Part shown: positions 12,233 to 21,045 of the stretch, one piece after another
How positions within the stretch are numbered: the first letter of the stretch is position 1
Layout of the letters: the number at the start of each line of letters is the position of its first letter
Origin: DAOOOW01 sp035387885
Lineage (GTDB): Bacteria; Patescibacteriota; Patescibacteriia; UBA2196
Assembly: GCA_035387885.1 (NCBI GenBank)
Contig: DAOOOW010000015.1
Location: 1 to 25,263 of the forward strand
Direction: 5' to 3'
Length of the DNA: 25,263 nucleotides
Translations under genes and position numbers: made by a program
The notes under the pieces: generated by a model
What the model saw: only the letters and a program-made list of their open reading frames with translations
The model's database searches: none
What the model was told of the DNA's origin: nothing

Positions 12233-15016
12233 TTAATCCCCTATCTCTATTTCATAATACCCGTCAATATTTAGATTGTCTTGATACAGATTATTCGATA
12301 AGGCATTTTTGCCACTACTATTTATAATTTTTAAATTGCTGGGCAAAACTATTTGGCTAGAAAAATCTACTTCCTTAACCCCGGCTTGTTTTTGGATTAA
12401 TAAACTATAACCAATATTTTCTAGAGTTTTATTTTTGCCAGTCAGAGCAACTGCAACTTTTTGCCACCAGTTTTGTTTTTGATTTAAAGCCAATTGAAAA
12501 GGCAATTCATAACTTATGGTCACGGTTTTTTCTTCACCTGGTTTGACAATCAGCCAATTGCCAAAAACAGTTTTATTAAATTCGTCAGTGATTCTGGTAT
12601 TAGAGCTTTCGTCAAGAGTGGGATTTTTTTCTAAAGCTAATAAGTCACTATCTTTTTTAGTGTTGGCGTCAGCTGTTTTAAAGAGATTGGCTGGAATCAC
12701 ATCAAAACCTTTAGCCTCAATTAATTTAGAATTTTCTGGTACATAAAATCTAACGTAATCAACATTGGTTTCTTTTTCAAAAATATCATTAATATTGCCC
12801 TGATGAGTTCTGGTTAGATTGACCGTATCAATAATTTTTCCTTGCTCGTTGATAGTAACTTGGTGGCTAATTTTATTTTTAATGACTAAATCTGTTTTAC
12901 CACCGCTGGCATTAGTGTGCACGACCATCAAAAAATCTTGGGGAGAATTTTTAATTTCGCCGGTCCAAGAAAATTTGTTAATCGTATTTTGCATTTCGGC
13001 CTCATTAAACCAAACCAAAATATTTTTTTCATTAGCATTTTTAAACAAGGTGCTTATAAGTGGAATGGCTGTTTTGGAATCAGTCTGAAATATTTTTTCT
13101 AAAATTTTTGGCAAAAGATTACCAATAATTTTTTTAGGTTTATTTTCTTCTTTATCGTATTCTAATTCTACGGCTTTTTGCAGTTCCACAATTAAATTAT
13201 CCGCAGTAATAGTTTTTTGATATTCTGGCATAGTAATTGGACCAGTGATTTTTAAGAGATCGCTTAAAACATTAGGCGTTAAAGCAACGACGCCATCAGT
13301 GGTTATGCCAGCTAAGGATTTTTCATAAAACCAAGAAATTTTTTGAGCTGAAGATGGCCAATCAGGAAACCAATTAGCGTTCCAAATGCTCCAATTGGGA
13401 GAAAAAAGTTGAAAGGGTTTGGGTGCCTCTACCAAAGTTTGATTGGCGGCTTTTAAATCATAAAATCCTCCACCGGGAACTTCTAATTTAGTAATAATGC
13501 CTTTATGAATTTCTACTAAAGCAAAAGAACCCATAAAGCCGCCAGTAGCTCGGAGCTCATTGTTGTTTTGAAAAACAAATAAATAGCTTTTCGTTTTGTC
13601 ATTGCCCAAAAAGTCTGCCAAAAAATTAATCAAAGTTTTTATTTTGTTAAAATTTTCCTCAATAGCCGGCAGAGCTCCTTGAAAAAGGATTATTTTCTGC
13701 AAAGTATTTTCATCAAGATATTTTTCCAAAGTTGTCGTGTCTAAATTTTTAATACGCTGGCTTAATTCTAAAAAATTGGGTTCTATGTGCTTCAAGGTTT
13801 CTTCGGCTAAAGAAATTTTCGCCATTAAATTATTTTGTTTATTTAAATTAGAAAAATTATCTATGAGAGTGGTAAAATCTTGGCCCATTTGCGAAGAGAG
13901 TTGACCGATAATGAGCAGATTCTCGGCTATTTTACCTTCAGGGGCTAATTTAACAATTTCTTGGCTAAAAGCATCCAAACCATCTAGATATTTTTTAGCT
14001 AAAGAAAAACTAAGATAGGCTTTTTCAAATTCTTGTTCAGCCTTGGTAAAATCATAATCTTGACTAAACTCAGAGGCATTTTTAAGCGCTGTCAACCCAG
14101 CCATAGATTCCCCCAAAACTTGCCCTTTAATTAAACTGGTTTTTTGTTTTAAAGTTATTAATTGTAAAGGTAAAATAATAACTAAACAAACTAAACCAAA
14201 AGGTAGCAGTAGTTTAAATATTTTTTTAAGATTTTTTTTGTGGTGGCTTTCGGCCTGAGCTATTGGCGGTAAGGTTAAACGATGCGGCAAACCCAGGCTA
14301 AATATTTTTTTGAGATTAGAAAAGAATAATAAAAAAATATTAATGATGGTCAAGATGATGGTTTTAATCAGCCACCAAGCGGTTTTTAAAGAGCGATCTA
14401 CTAAAAAATCCAAGGCCACAAAGGGTGCGGAAATAATTGACCACAACAAAGAAAATATTTTAACAATAAATTTTAATAAAATCGGCAACTTAAGCTCTGG
14501 CTTAACTGGGGCAGATGATAAAGATTTATTAAAATTTTGGCCCAAATTTAATTTGATATTATTTTTATTTTTATATTTTTTTGGCTTGTGGAAAGCTGGT
14601 TTCTCGCCAAGTGTTTCCCTATCTTCGGGTAATTCAAAATTGATTTGTCTTAAATAATATAACTTATCACCCATGAAGTCGTTATTGTAATTGGGTTTTT
14701 CGGAATTACTTAAATAATTTTCTAAATTATAAACTGGCTGATTATAATTTTGAGGAGTTAAATTAGAAAAATCAGGAATATTATTTTTTAAATTTTTATT
14801 TTTTAAATCCAAAACATGAGGTGAAGGTCGAGCTGATTTTTTGTCAGAAGTAAGCTTAATTTTTTGTTCCGGACCCAGTTCTTTTTTATCGTCAACAGAA
14901 AAAACAGGAAAGATGTAATCATCCTCAATATTTTTATTACTTGTAATCGGGTCATTTTGGGTTAAAGGTTTTTTAGAATGGCGACCTCTTTTTTTAGGTA
15001 ATTCTTTAGCTAACAT
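12233..15016 (-). CDS. large DUF4012 membrane-anchored protein
   Basis: 927 aa. Residues 1-175: hydrophilic, Lys/Asn-rich, probably disordered and cytoplasmic (KKRGRHSKK near the start). 176-245: two hydrophobic or amphipathic stretches (LLKFIVKIFSLLWSIISAPF, and TAWWLIKTIILTIINIFLLFF). 262-285: a clear membrane helix. Then a helical, Leu/Lys-rich region. The DUF4012 core is about 475-650, with FVFQNNNELRATGGFMGSF, PGGGFYDLKAAN, and NWFPDWPSSAQKISWFYEK. A beta-rich C-terminal part (IVKPGEEKTVTISYELPF) follows. DUF4012 proteins occur in Gram-positives and CPR near cell-surface polysaccharide genes; the biochemical function is not known to me. It is divergent from the large membrane gene at 15108, with an extended -10 promoter between them. 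Confidence 0.9.
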   Translation of the reverse strand: MLAKELPKKRGRHSKKPLTQNDPITSNKNIEDDYIFPVFSVDDKKELGPEQKIKLTSDKKSARPSPHVLDLKNKNLKNNIPDFSNLTPQNYNQPVYNLENYLSNSEKPNYNNDFMGDKLYYLRQINFELPEDRETLGEKPAFHKPKKYKNKNNIKLNLGQNFNKSLSSAPVKPELKLPILLKFIVKIFSLLWSIISAPFVALDFLVDRSLKTAWWLIKTIILTIINIFLLFFSNLKKIFSLGLPHRLTLPPIAQAESHHKKNLKKIFKLLLPFGLVCLVIILPLQLITLKQKTSLIKGQVLGESMAGLTALKNASEFSQDYDFTKAEQEFEKAYLSFSLAKKYLDGLDAFSQEIVKLAPEGKIAENLLIIGQLSSQMGQDFTTLIDNFSNLNKQNNLMAKISLAEETLKHIEPNFLELSQRIKNLDTTTLEKYLDENTLQKIILFQGALPAIEENFNKIKTLINFLADFLGNDKTKSYLFVFQNNNELRATGGFMGSFALVEIHKGIITKLEVPGGGFYDLKAANQTLVEAPKPFQLFSPNWSIWNANWFPDWPSSAQKISWFYEKSLAGITTDGVVALTPNVLSDLLKITGPITMPEYQKTITADNLIVELQKAVELEYDKEENKPKKIIGNLLPKILEKIFQTDSKTAIPLISTLFKNANEKNILVWFNEAEMQNTINKFSWTGEIKNSPQDFLMVVHTNASGGKTDLVIKNKISHQVTINEQGKIIDTVNLTRTHQGNINDIFEKETNVDYVRFYVPENSKLIEAKGFDVIPANLFKTADANTKKDSDLLALEKNPTLDESSNTRITDEFNKTVFGNWLIVKPGEEKTVTISYELPFQLALNQKQNWWQKVAVALTGKNKTLENIGYSLLIQKQAGVKEVDFSSQIVLPSNLKIINSSGKNALSNNLYQDNLNIDGYYEIEIGD

Positions 15017-15052
15017 AAAAAATTATCCACACGCTTAGGAATATATAGTTTT

Positions 15053-15061
15053 ATTATAGCA
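15053..15061 (-). promoter_or_regulatory. extended -10 promoter of the DUF4012 gene
   Basis: Minus strand TGC followed by a perfect TATAAT (15058-15053). The -35 region is poor, as expected for extended -10 promoters. The start would be near 15046, about 30 bases before the ATG. Confidence 0.55.
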
Positions 15062-15072
15062 CAAAAAAACAA

Positions 15073-15101
15073 TTGCTTTAATTAAAATTTTGTCTTAAAA
15101 T
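15073..15101 (+). promoter_or_regulatory. possible promoter giving a leaderless mRNA for the 723-aa membrane protein
   Basis: -35 TTGCTT (15073-15078), a 17-base spacer, -10 TAAAAT (15096-15101). The predicted start falls at or next to the ATG at 15108, and no ribosome site is visible. The boxes are moderate and the region is AT-rich. Confidence 0.35.
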
Positions 15102-15107
15102 TAAATC

Positions 15108-17279
15108 ATGTTTATGACCTTTATTTTGCCTCTGTTGGCAGTTATTAGTAGTTTAAATATTTATTATTGGCACTCCCCCATCCTGGGCCTGGTTAGTGGT
15201 TTATTTTTTGTTGGCTTAAGCAGTATTTTATGGGGTAAAAAAATATTTAAGGAAAAAACTCTGGGTGAGCAAATATATTTAGGTTTGGTATTTTTTTTAG
15301 CTTTAGTAATTGTGTTTTTGACAATCATTTATTATATTTATGAAATTAACAATTTGCTCATAATAGTTTTTCTTTGGTTATTGAGTTTGGTTGAATTTTT
15401 TATCGATTATAAACACAAGATAATTTATAATTTAACTTTAAAGATTTATAATTTTAAAATTACCACTTATCACTTGTCGCTTAGTAATTGTTTTTTAGTG
15501 AGCATTTATTTAATTTTATTGTTTATAACTTATTACTTTTTAAAAGCTGGTATAACTTATGAAGCTGTGCGTACACCTTGGATTTTTGTGCCCAAGATTT
15601 TTTTTCTAAGTTATTTTTTAAGCACTTTATTTTTAGGTTATTTAAATTTTAAATTAAAAATCACTGCTAGTTTAATTTTAAATAGTTTGCATTTATTTTT
15701 TTCTTTTTCTTTAGTCAATATTATTTTTCCTTTGGGTTTTGGCTACGATCCATTTATTCATCAAGCTACAGAGAAATATATTTTAGATTTTGGCTCTATT
15801 TTACCCAAGAATTTTTATTATTTAGGCCAATATAGTTTAGTCGTTTTTTTAACAAAAATTTTACAATGGCCAGTCAATTTGGTTGATAAAAATTTGCTAC
15901 CTTTGCTGGCCAGTATTCTATTGCCAAGCGCGATATATCAAATGGTAAAAAATTGGCAATTAAAAACAATTCCCCTATTTTTATTTTTATTAATACCTTT
16001 TTCTGTTTTTACCTTTACCACCCCACAAAATTTAGCCGATTTATTATTGATAGTTTTAATTTTTATTAGTTTTAATCTTTCCTTTTACCAATTACCAATT
16101 ACCAGTTATCAGCTACCAATTACCAATTACCAGTTACCAGTTATCAGTTATCAGTTATCAGTTATTTTATCATTAGCAATTTTATTTATTCATCCCATTG
16201 CCGGTGTGGCGGCGTTTATTTTTTTAATTTTGCTTATTTTAAGAAAAATAAAACTTAAAAAATATTTTTATTATTTTTTGCTTGGTCTTTTGTCTTTCTC
16301 CTATATTTTTGTTTTTTTTATTTTTGGCAAAATTTCTAGTTTTAATGAAATAGTTTTAATTAATAATTTTAATTTAATTAATTTTTATAAAAATATTTTT
16401 AGGTTTGTTCCAGATTTATACTTGAACACAAATGTTGTTCATCTTTTTAAAACAATTATTTATTTTATTTGGCAACCGATCGTGCTGTTTGTAGTAATAT
16501 TGGGGCTGGCAGTTTGGGGTTATTTTAAAATTAAAAAAGGTTACGGATTATCTGCCTCGCCCTGCCTAACGGACAGACAGGCGGCCGGCAGGCGGATTAC
16601 GGATTACGGATTATTATTTATTATTTTGTTAGTTAATTCTTGGTTACTTTTTTCAATAATTGATTTTCCTTTTTTAATTAATTATGAACGTGGAGATTTT
16701 AGCTGGCGGATTTTTAATCTAGCTGTTTATTTTTTAATACCCTTAGCTCTGTGGGCTCTAGGATATTTAATAGAAAAAATAAATTTAAGAACTAAAAAAT
16801 ATTTATTAATAATATTTTTAGCTGCTGCTCTAACTTGTTCTTTGTATTTTTCCTATCCACGTCAAGATGTTTATATGTTAAACCGGGGCTTTAACACTTC
16901 GTTAACTGATTTTCAAACTGTTAATTATTTGGAAGACAAAACCCAGGAACCATATGTGGTTTTAAGCAATCAGCAATTGGGCGCGGCCGCTCTTAGCACT
17001 TTGGGGTTTCGTTATTTTGATAATAAATATTTTTTCTATTCTATTCCTACTGGTGGCGAACTTTATCAAATTTATGCTAAAATTGCTTATGAGCAAGATT
17101 TGCGACCAGAAGTGATTCAACAAGTTAGAGATTTCGTCGACGTCCCCATTGTTTATCTGTGTTTGCCTAATTATTGGTTTAATTTAAAAAAAATAAAACC
17201 ACAGTTGCAAACTATGGCCGATGAGACTATTCAATTGGATAATGGAAAAATGTGGATTTTTAAATTTATTCTTTATTAA
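15108..17279 (+). CDS. multi-pass membrane protein, possible GT-C glycosyltransferase
   Basis: 723 aa, mostly hydrophobic, with at least a dozen membrane helices up to about residue 590, then a soluble C-terminal domain of about 130 residues (YPRQDVYMLNRGFN onward). The loop GFGYDPFIHQATEKYI near residue 210 resembles the acidic DP(F/Y)xH loop of GT-C-type lipid-sugar-dependent transferases. That comparison is from memory, and no assignment to a named family is made. Two stretches derive from DNA repeats: about 327-352 (YQLPITS repeated) from 11 copies of a 7-bp unit, and about 478-502 (containing CLTDRQAAGRR) from a GC-rich repeat element. Both fall in loops or helix ends and keep the frame. 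Divergent from the DUF4012 gene; a 78-aa gene follows 28 bases downstream. Confidence 0.75.
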   Translation: MFMTFILPLLAVISSLNIYYWHSPILGLVSGLFFVGLSSILWGKKIFKEKTLGEQIYLGLVFFLALVIVFLTIIYYIYEINNLLIIVFLWLLSLVEFFIDYKHKIIYNLTLKIYNFKITTYHLSLSNCFLVSIYLILLFITYYFLKAGITYEAVRTPWIFVPKIFFLSYFLSTLFLGYLNFKLKITASLILNSLHLFFSFSLVNIIFPLGFGYDPFIHQATEKYILDFGSILPKNFYYLGQYSLVVFLTKILQWPVNLVDKNLLPLLASILLPSAIYQMVKNWQLKTIPLFLFLLIPFSVFTFTTPQNLADLLLIVLIFISFNLSFYQLPITSYQLPITNYQLPVISYQLSVILSLAILFIHPIAGVAAFIFLILLILRKIKLKKYFYYFLLGLLSFSYIFVFFIFGKISSFNEIVLINNFNLINFYKNIFRFVPDLYLNTNVVHLFKTIIYFIWQPIVLFVVILGLAVWGYFKIKKGYGLSASPCLTDRQAAGRRITDYGLLFIILLVNSWLLFSIIDFPFLINYERGDFSWRIFNLAVYFLIPLALWALGYLIEKINLRTKKYLLIIFLAAALTCSLYFSYPRQDVYMLNRGFNTSLTDFQTVNYLEDKTQEPYVVLSNQQLGAAALSTLGFRYFDNKYFFYSIPTGGELYQIYAKIAYEQDLRPEVIQQVRDFVDVPIVYLCLPNYWFNLKKIKPQLQTMADETIQLDNGKMWIFKFILY
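16085..16161. repeat. 11-copy 7-bp tandem repeat (TTACCAA/TTATCAG) inside a coding region
   Basis: Consecutive units TTACCAA, TTACCAA, TTACCAG, TTATCAG, CTACCAA, TTACCAA, TTACCAG, TTACCAG and three TTATCAG. Because 3 x 7 bp equals 7 codons, it is translated as a seven-residue repeat YQLPITS, YQLPITN, YQLPVIS, YQLSVI. The array at 23691-23725 is the inverted form of the same unit. Confidence 0.9.
16538..16614. repeat. GC-rich repeat flanked by GGATTAC heptamers inside a coding region
   Basis: A GC-rich core (16551-16593, including CTGCC/GGCAG-type inverted repeats and CGGCCGGC-like sequence) is bordered on the left by GGTTACGGATTA and on the right by three GGATTAC units. It is translated as SASPCLTDRQAAGRRITDYG. 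The sharp rise in G+C against the AT-rich host gene marks it as inserted. Confidence 0.75.
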
Positions 17280-17307
17280 AAATTAAACCTTAAAAAAGGA
17301 GGTAAAG

Positions 17308-17544
17308 ATGTCAAACCGACATTACAGATATGGTTATTTAGAAAATTATGTCAGAAGATCAAGAAGACAAAGAAAAGTAAAAGGCTATAGAAGACTTAGG
17401 CGACATTTGCAAACATGTCGTCTCTGCCAAAGCACTATAGACGACATTGTTAATCTAGACCCTTATTTAGGAGTTGTTCAAAAACACACCAAGAAATTAA
17501 TGGAAAACCGCTGGATGGTTATTTGGCGGGGAGGTCTCAGATGA
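17308..17544 (+). CDS. small basic protein with an HxxxCxxC zinc motif
   Basis: 78 aa, strongly basic in its first half (RRSRRQRKVKGYRRLRR), with HLQTCRLCQSTIDDI at about 33-47. The H-x3-C-x2-C spacing and HLxxCxxC context match the zinc-binding core of ZAS/zf-HC2 anti-sigma factors. There is no membrane helix, and the usual acidic helix upstream is instead Arg-rich, so a nucleic-acid-binding zinc protein is an alternative. The start is secure: AAAGGAGGT lies five to six bases before the ATG. It follows the 723-aa membrane gene by 28 bases and its last 8 bases overlap the convergent GT4 gene. Confidence 0.75.
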   Translation: MSNRHYRYGYLENYVRRSRRQRKVKGYRRLRRHLQTCRLCQSTIDDIVNLDPYLGVVQKHTKKLMENRWMVIWRGGLR

Positions 17545-18754
17545 GAGATTCGAGGTGATTGATATAATCACCAACGCCAATTTCTTTAACCGATTCACGA
17601 CAGTTAGACGATAACTCAGTGAGTCGGTTTTTATTTTGCAGGGCGAATTTTAAAACTCGCAGTAAATCATTTTCATCACCAGCTTCAAAGGTAAAACCAT
17701 TGTAATCATCCTTGATAAATTCTATGCCGCCAATTTTAGCGGCTAAAACTGGCACGCCATAGGCTAAACTTTCAAAAATAACTGTAGGAGAATTTTCATA
17801 ACACAAAGAAGTCACCACCGTGGCATTGGTTTTAGAAAAAATTTCTCCCAATTTATTATTGGCTACATAACCCATAAAATTTATTTGAGGGTGATTATTA
17901 GCCAATTTTTTAGCAGCCTCTAAGCCAGAACCAGTACCCACAATATTGAGAAAAATTTTAGCTTCATTGTTGGTTTCTTGGGTTAATTTTTTAAAAACAT
18001 TAATTAAAAGCAAAATGCCTTTATAAACTTCTACTTGGCCAAGAAATAAAAAATTAAATTCTTCTGAATCGTGCTTGGCTGTCTGTAAATTTACAGTTGG
18101 TAAATTAACTGGATTGGTTAAAATTATTTTTTTTGAATGAGGAAAAAAATTTCTTTGATTATAGAAGTTTAATAAAAATTTAGAAGAAGAAATCACAATT
18201 TCTGGGCTATTAAAAAGCCAGCGATTAAAACTTTGATAAAGTTTAGTTAAGAGACAGGTGTGTTGCCAAGAATTTTCTTCACCTTTTAATATTAAACCCG
18301 AAGGTGTGGCCAATTGTACTTCATGCAAGGTGTGGATATTTTTGATGTTTAATTTTTTAATAGCCCGGCAAGTTAAATAGCCAATACCTTTGAGCATGTG
18401 GGTCATAACCACAGTGGGTTTTTCCTGTTTCAAAATATGCTTAATTACCAGATAAGAATGCACATTAAACATGTCTAAACCATGCCAAATTAGGCGTAAA
18501 AATGGCCTAGCAGCGTATTTATTAATATTAATGAAGGAGAACAGGTTTAAGGGGTAAAAACGATAAATTGGCACATTATTTTCCAAATATTTTTTAGGCC
18601 ACAAACTACGCCAGCCTCTAAATTCTTCCACAGTAATGACCAGAATTTCTTGGTTTTTATTCTTAAATCCATTAACAATATTATTAACTACAACCTCTGC
18701 CCCACCTTTAGTGTAGGGAGAAAAAACCGCAGTAATAAGACAAATTTTAGACAT
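17537..18754 (-). CDS. GT4 family glycosyltransferase
   Basis: 405 aa with the GT-B fold pattern. N-terminal ITAVFSPYTKGGAEVVVNNI (acceptor-domain glycine loop), linker, then a C-terminal domain from about residue 215 with NFLFLGQVEVYKGILLLINVF (the conserved GR/KG segment), IVGTGSGLEAAKKLA, INFMGYV, and the donor-binding motif ENSPTVIFESLAYGVPVLA with the EX7E spacing. Likely adds a hexose from a nucleotide sugar to a growing surface glycan on the inner face of the membrane. It is the most downstream gene of the minus-strand glycosyltransferase series, 44 bases after the other GT4. Confidence 0.9.
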   Translation of the reverse strand: MSKICLITAVFSPYTKGGAEVVVNNIVNGFKNKNQEILVITVEEFRGWRSLWPKKYLENNVPIYRFYPLNLFSFININKYAARPFLRLIWHGLDMFNVHSYLVIKHILKQEKPTVVMTHMLKGIGYLTCRAIKKLNIKNIHTLHEVQLATPSGLILKGEENSWQHTCLLTKLYQSFNRWLFNSPEIVISSSKFLLNFYNQRNFFPHSKKIILTNPVNLPTVNLQTAKHDSEEFNFLFLGQVEVYKGILLLINVFKKLTQETNNEAKIFLNIVGTGSGLEAAKKLANNHPQINFMGYVANNKLGEIFSKTNATVVTSLCYENSPTVIFESLAYGVPVLAAKIGGIEFIKDDYNGFTFEAGDENDLLRVLKFALQNKNRLTELSSNCRESVKEIGVGDYINHLESLI

Positions 18755-18798
18755 AAAACCATTTTAGCATATTAACATTTTAACATATTAACATGAAA

Positions 18799-19944
18799 TT
18801 ATTTTAACAATTTAGAGTAAAAATTTTTTATGTTGACGCAAATTTTACGCCAGTCATATAATTCTATAGCGCGTTTTCTAGCTGCTTGACCCATACTTGT
18901 GGTCATGTCTTTGTGATCTATTAAAAATAATATTTTTTCTGCCAAATCATTTTCATTATTTGGCTCTACCAGTAGGCCAGAAATATTATTTTCCGCAGTC
19001 ACTCTTAGTCCGGGCAGATTAGAAACAACTACTGGTTTGCCCGAGGCCATGGCTTCAACAGCTGTCACACTAAAGCTTTCAGTTTTTTGAGTTGAGGGTA
19101 TGGCCACGATATCTGCTAAAGCATAATAATTGGGTAATTGGTTATGATCAACTCTACCCAAAAATATGACTTTGTCTTGAACACAAAATTTATAGGTTAA
19201 ATCTTCATAATATTTTTGTAAATCTCCACTACCGGCTATAACTAGTTTAACATTTTCTCGATTAATTATTTTAAGAGCCTTGATTAAAATATCTATGCCT
19301 TTAAAAAAATGCTGATGATCAAGAGCTTGGGCTGTAAAAATAATTTGTTCATGGTCTTTTAAACCCAATTGTTCTCTTTGAGTTTTGGTGTCTAGTTGAT
19401 TATTAAATTTATCGACATCTACGCCATTGGGCACAATATAAAATTTTTGCTTGTACTTTTTTAAATATTTTTTTAAATCAGAATTTCGGGCATAATCCTC
19501 AGACAGAACAAAAACTGCGTCCACCAAATTAAACAACCAAGGCATAACTAAAATTTTATAAATCCGATTAATGATTTTACTAATCCCCTCACCCACCATA
19601 TCCATCTGGTAGTGAAAAATTAGTTTGGGATATTTTTTGCCAGATAGTTTTTTAAATAAACATAACAATTCTACGACCCCGAAATAGGGATAATAAATAT
19701 GAATAATTTCAAAATTTTTTAATCGCCAAAATAATTGTGGTGCCAAGTTGGCATAGCCATAGCTAAACCAAGGTTTAAATAATTTTAAAACATAATTACC
19801 TTTTTGGTAATTAATATTTTTTCTTTGGGCCAAAAAAACGCTGACTTCATTATTTTTACCAATTAAATCCGCAGTATAAAAACAAGCCGAGCCCATGCCA
19901 GCAGATAGAGGTGGAAATGTTGCCGATAGATAAGCTATTTTCAT
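18799..19944 (-). CDS. GT4 family glycosyltransferase
   Basis: 381 aa. N-terminal YLSATFPPLSAGMGSACFYTADLI, hinge near VPNGVDVDKF (about residue 170), IIFTAQALDHQHFFKGIDILI, LVIAGSGDLQKYY, VIFLGRVDHNQLPNYYALAD, and the EX7E donor motif ESFSVTAVEAMASGKPVV. A standard retaining GT4, specificity unknown. It lies 44 bases upstream of a second GT4 and 44 bases downstream of a GT2 gene, all on one strand. The gap to the next GT4 contains short TAACAT-type direct repeats (about 18769-18793). Confidence 0.9.
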   Translation of the reverse strand: MKIAYLSATFPPLSAGMGSACFYTADLIGKNNEVSVFLAQRKNINYQKGNYVLKLFKPWFSYGYANLAPQLFWRLKNFEIIHIYYPYFGVVELLCLFKKLSGKKYPKLIFHYQMDMVGEGISKIINRIYKILVMPWLFNLVDAVFVLSEDYARNSDLKKYLKKYKQKFYIVPNGVDVDKFNNQLDTKTQREQLGLKDHEQIIFTAQALDHQHFFKGIDILIKALKIINRENVKLVIAGSGDLQKYYEDLTYKFCVQDKVIFLGRVDHNQLPNYYALADIVAIPSTQKTESFSVTAVEAMASGKPVVVSNLPGLRVTAENNISGLLVEPNNENDLAEKILFLIDHKDMTTSMGQAARKRAIELYDWRKICVNIKNFYSKLLK

Positions 19945-19988
19945 AAATTTATATTATGGCCAAAGCAAATTAAAAATTAGAGAGAATA

Positions 19989-20792
19989 TTATTTAATATT
20001 AGTTTTCATAAACAGCCAGTAAATAAATTCGCCTGGCAAAAATAATAAAATTTTTTCTGCCCAGTAACGAAATTCTGCTAAAAATGACCAACCAGCTTTA
20101 AAACGAAAATATTTTTTTTTGATATTTAAGGTGTCTTTCAGTTGCTGTTTTAAACTGTGGCTTTTATAAGCGCCAGAGTGCAAGCGATAGCGAAGTAATT
20201 TATCTGGCAGATTGTAATATTTTAAACCAGCTAAAATTCCGCGTGCCCAAAGATCATAATCTGCCAAAGTATCAAACTCTTGATTATAACTGCCCAGGTC
20301 CAGCAAATCACGCTTTCTCAGCATAACCGTGGGGTGGGCCAAAGAATTTCTTAAACGCATTTTTTTAGCAATGGCTAAAGAATTTTGAGGATAAAATCTA
20401 GCGCCCATAAGGTCATTTTTTTCATTAATAATAGTTAAATTAGAACCGACAAAACTAATTCCTGGATGACTTAATAAAAAATTTAATTCTTTTTCTAATC
20501 TGTTTGGTTCAGAAATATCATCAGCATCCATTCTGGCCACAAATTCCCCTTTGGCCACCTTAAGGCCAGAATTTATTTGTCTGGCAAAATCAGTTCTGGC
20601 TTCATTTAAAATATAGATTATGCGCGAATCACTAAAGTTTTTGATTATTTGTTCATTAGTTAATTCAGTTTTATCTTCCACAATAATTAATTCTAAATTT
20701 TTATAAGTTTGATTCAAAATACTTTGGATGGCCAAAGTTAAAAATTTTTTTTGCGGTTTGTAAACTGGTAAAATAACGGAAATAAGGGGCAT
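19989..20792 (-). CDS. GT2 family glycosyltransferase
   Basis: 267 aa, GT-A fold. N-terminal SVILPVYKPQKKFLTLAIQSILNQTY with LELIIVED (first Asp/Glu pair), then the metal-binding DxD as ARMDADDISEPNRLEKE, followed by NSLAHPTVMLRKRDLLDLGSY and the ADYDLWARGI motif that carries the likely catalytic acid/base region. The C-terminus has a basic hydrophobic segment (GWSFLAEFRYWAEKILLFLPGEFIYWL) that may attach it to the membrane. It fits transfer of a sugar from a UDP or GDP donor to a lipid-linked glycan. Upstream is a 250-base gap filled by an inverted repeat pair. Confidence 0.9.
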   Translation of the reverse strand: MPLISVILPVYKPQKKFLTLAIQSILNQTYKNLELIIVEDKTELTNEQIIKNFSDSRIIYILNEARTDFARQINSGLKVAKGEFVARMDADDISEPNRLEKELNFLLSHPGISFVGSNLTIINEKNDLMGARFYPQNSLAIAKKMRLRNSLAHPTVMLRKRDLLDLGSYNQEFDTLADYDLWARGILAGLKYYNLPDKLLRYRLHSGAYKSHSLKQQLKDTLNIKKKYFRFKAGWSFLAEFRYWAEKILLFLPGEFIYWLFMKTNIK

Positions 20793-20814
20793 AAAATTGT
20801 GAATTATTGTTTTT

Positions 20815-20957
20815 ATCCCCTCCTTTTAAAGGAGGGGTGACTCTGCGGAGCAGAGACAGGGGTGGTTATGATTTAAAAAATTAATTTTATTTTAATACTA
20901 TAACCACCTCCTCTGCCTCTTTTGAGACATAAGGCTCCTCCTTTAAAAGGAGGAGAT
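20815..20957. repeat. pair of inverted palindromic repeats (BIME/MITE-like)
   Basis: Left copy 20815-20869 contains the near-palindrome CCCCTCC..GGAGGGG, the hairpin CTCTGC/GCAGAG and ends GGTGGTTAT. Right copy 20900-20957 starts ATAACCACC and ends with the palindrome CTCCTCCTTT/AAAGGAGGAG. The right copy is an imperfect inverse complement of the left. The AT-rich centre is 20870-20899. The whole can fold into one large cruciform. It occupies most of the gene-free stretch between the GT2 gene (start 20792) and the DUF2304 gene (end 21046); I see nothing else there except one GCGAAGCGAACGG motif at 21004-21016. Confidence 0.75.
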
Positions 20958-21045
20958 AGAACGCGTTAAACTTGCTTTATTTTCCAATTTAAGACTTTAC
21001 TTGGCGAAGCGAACGGAATAAAAATACAAATAAAAAATATAAACT

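Noticed and set aside
16085..16161. CRISPR-like array
   Set aside because: The unit is 7 bp with no spacers, and it is translated inside a gene; it is a tandem repeat.
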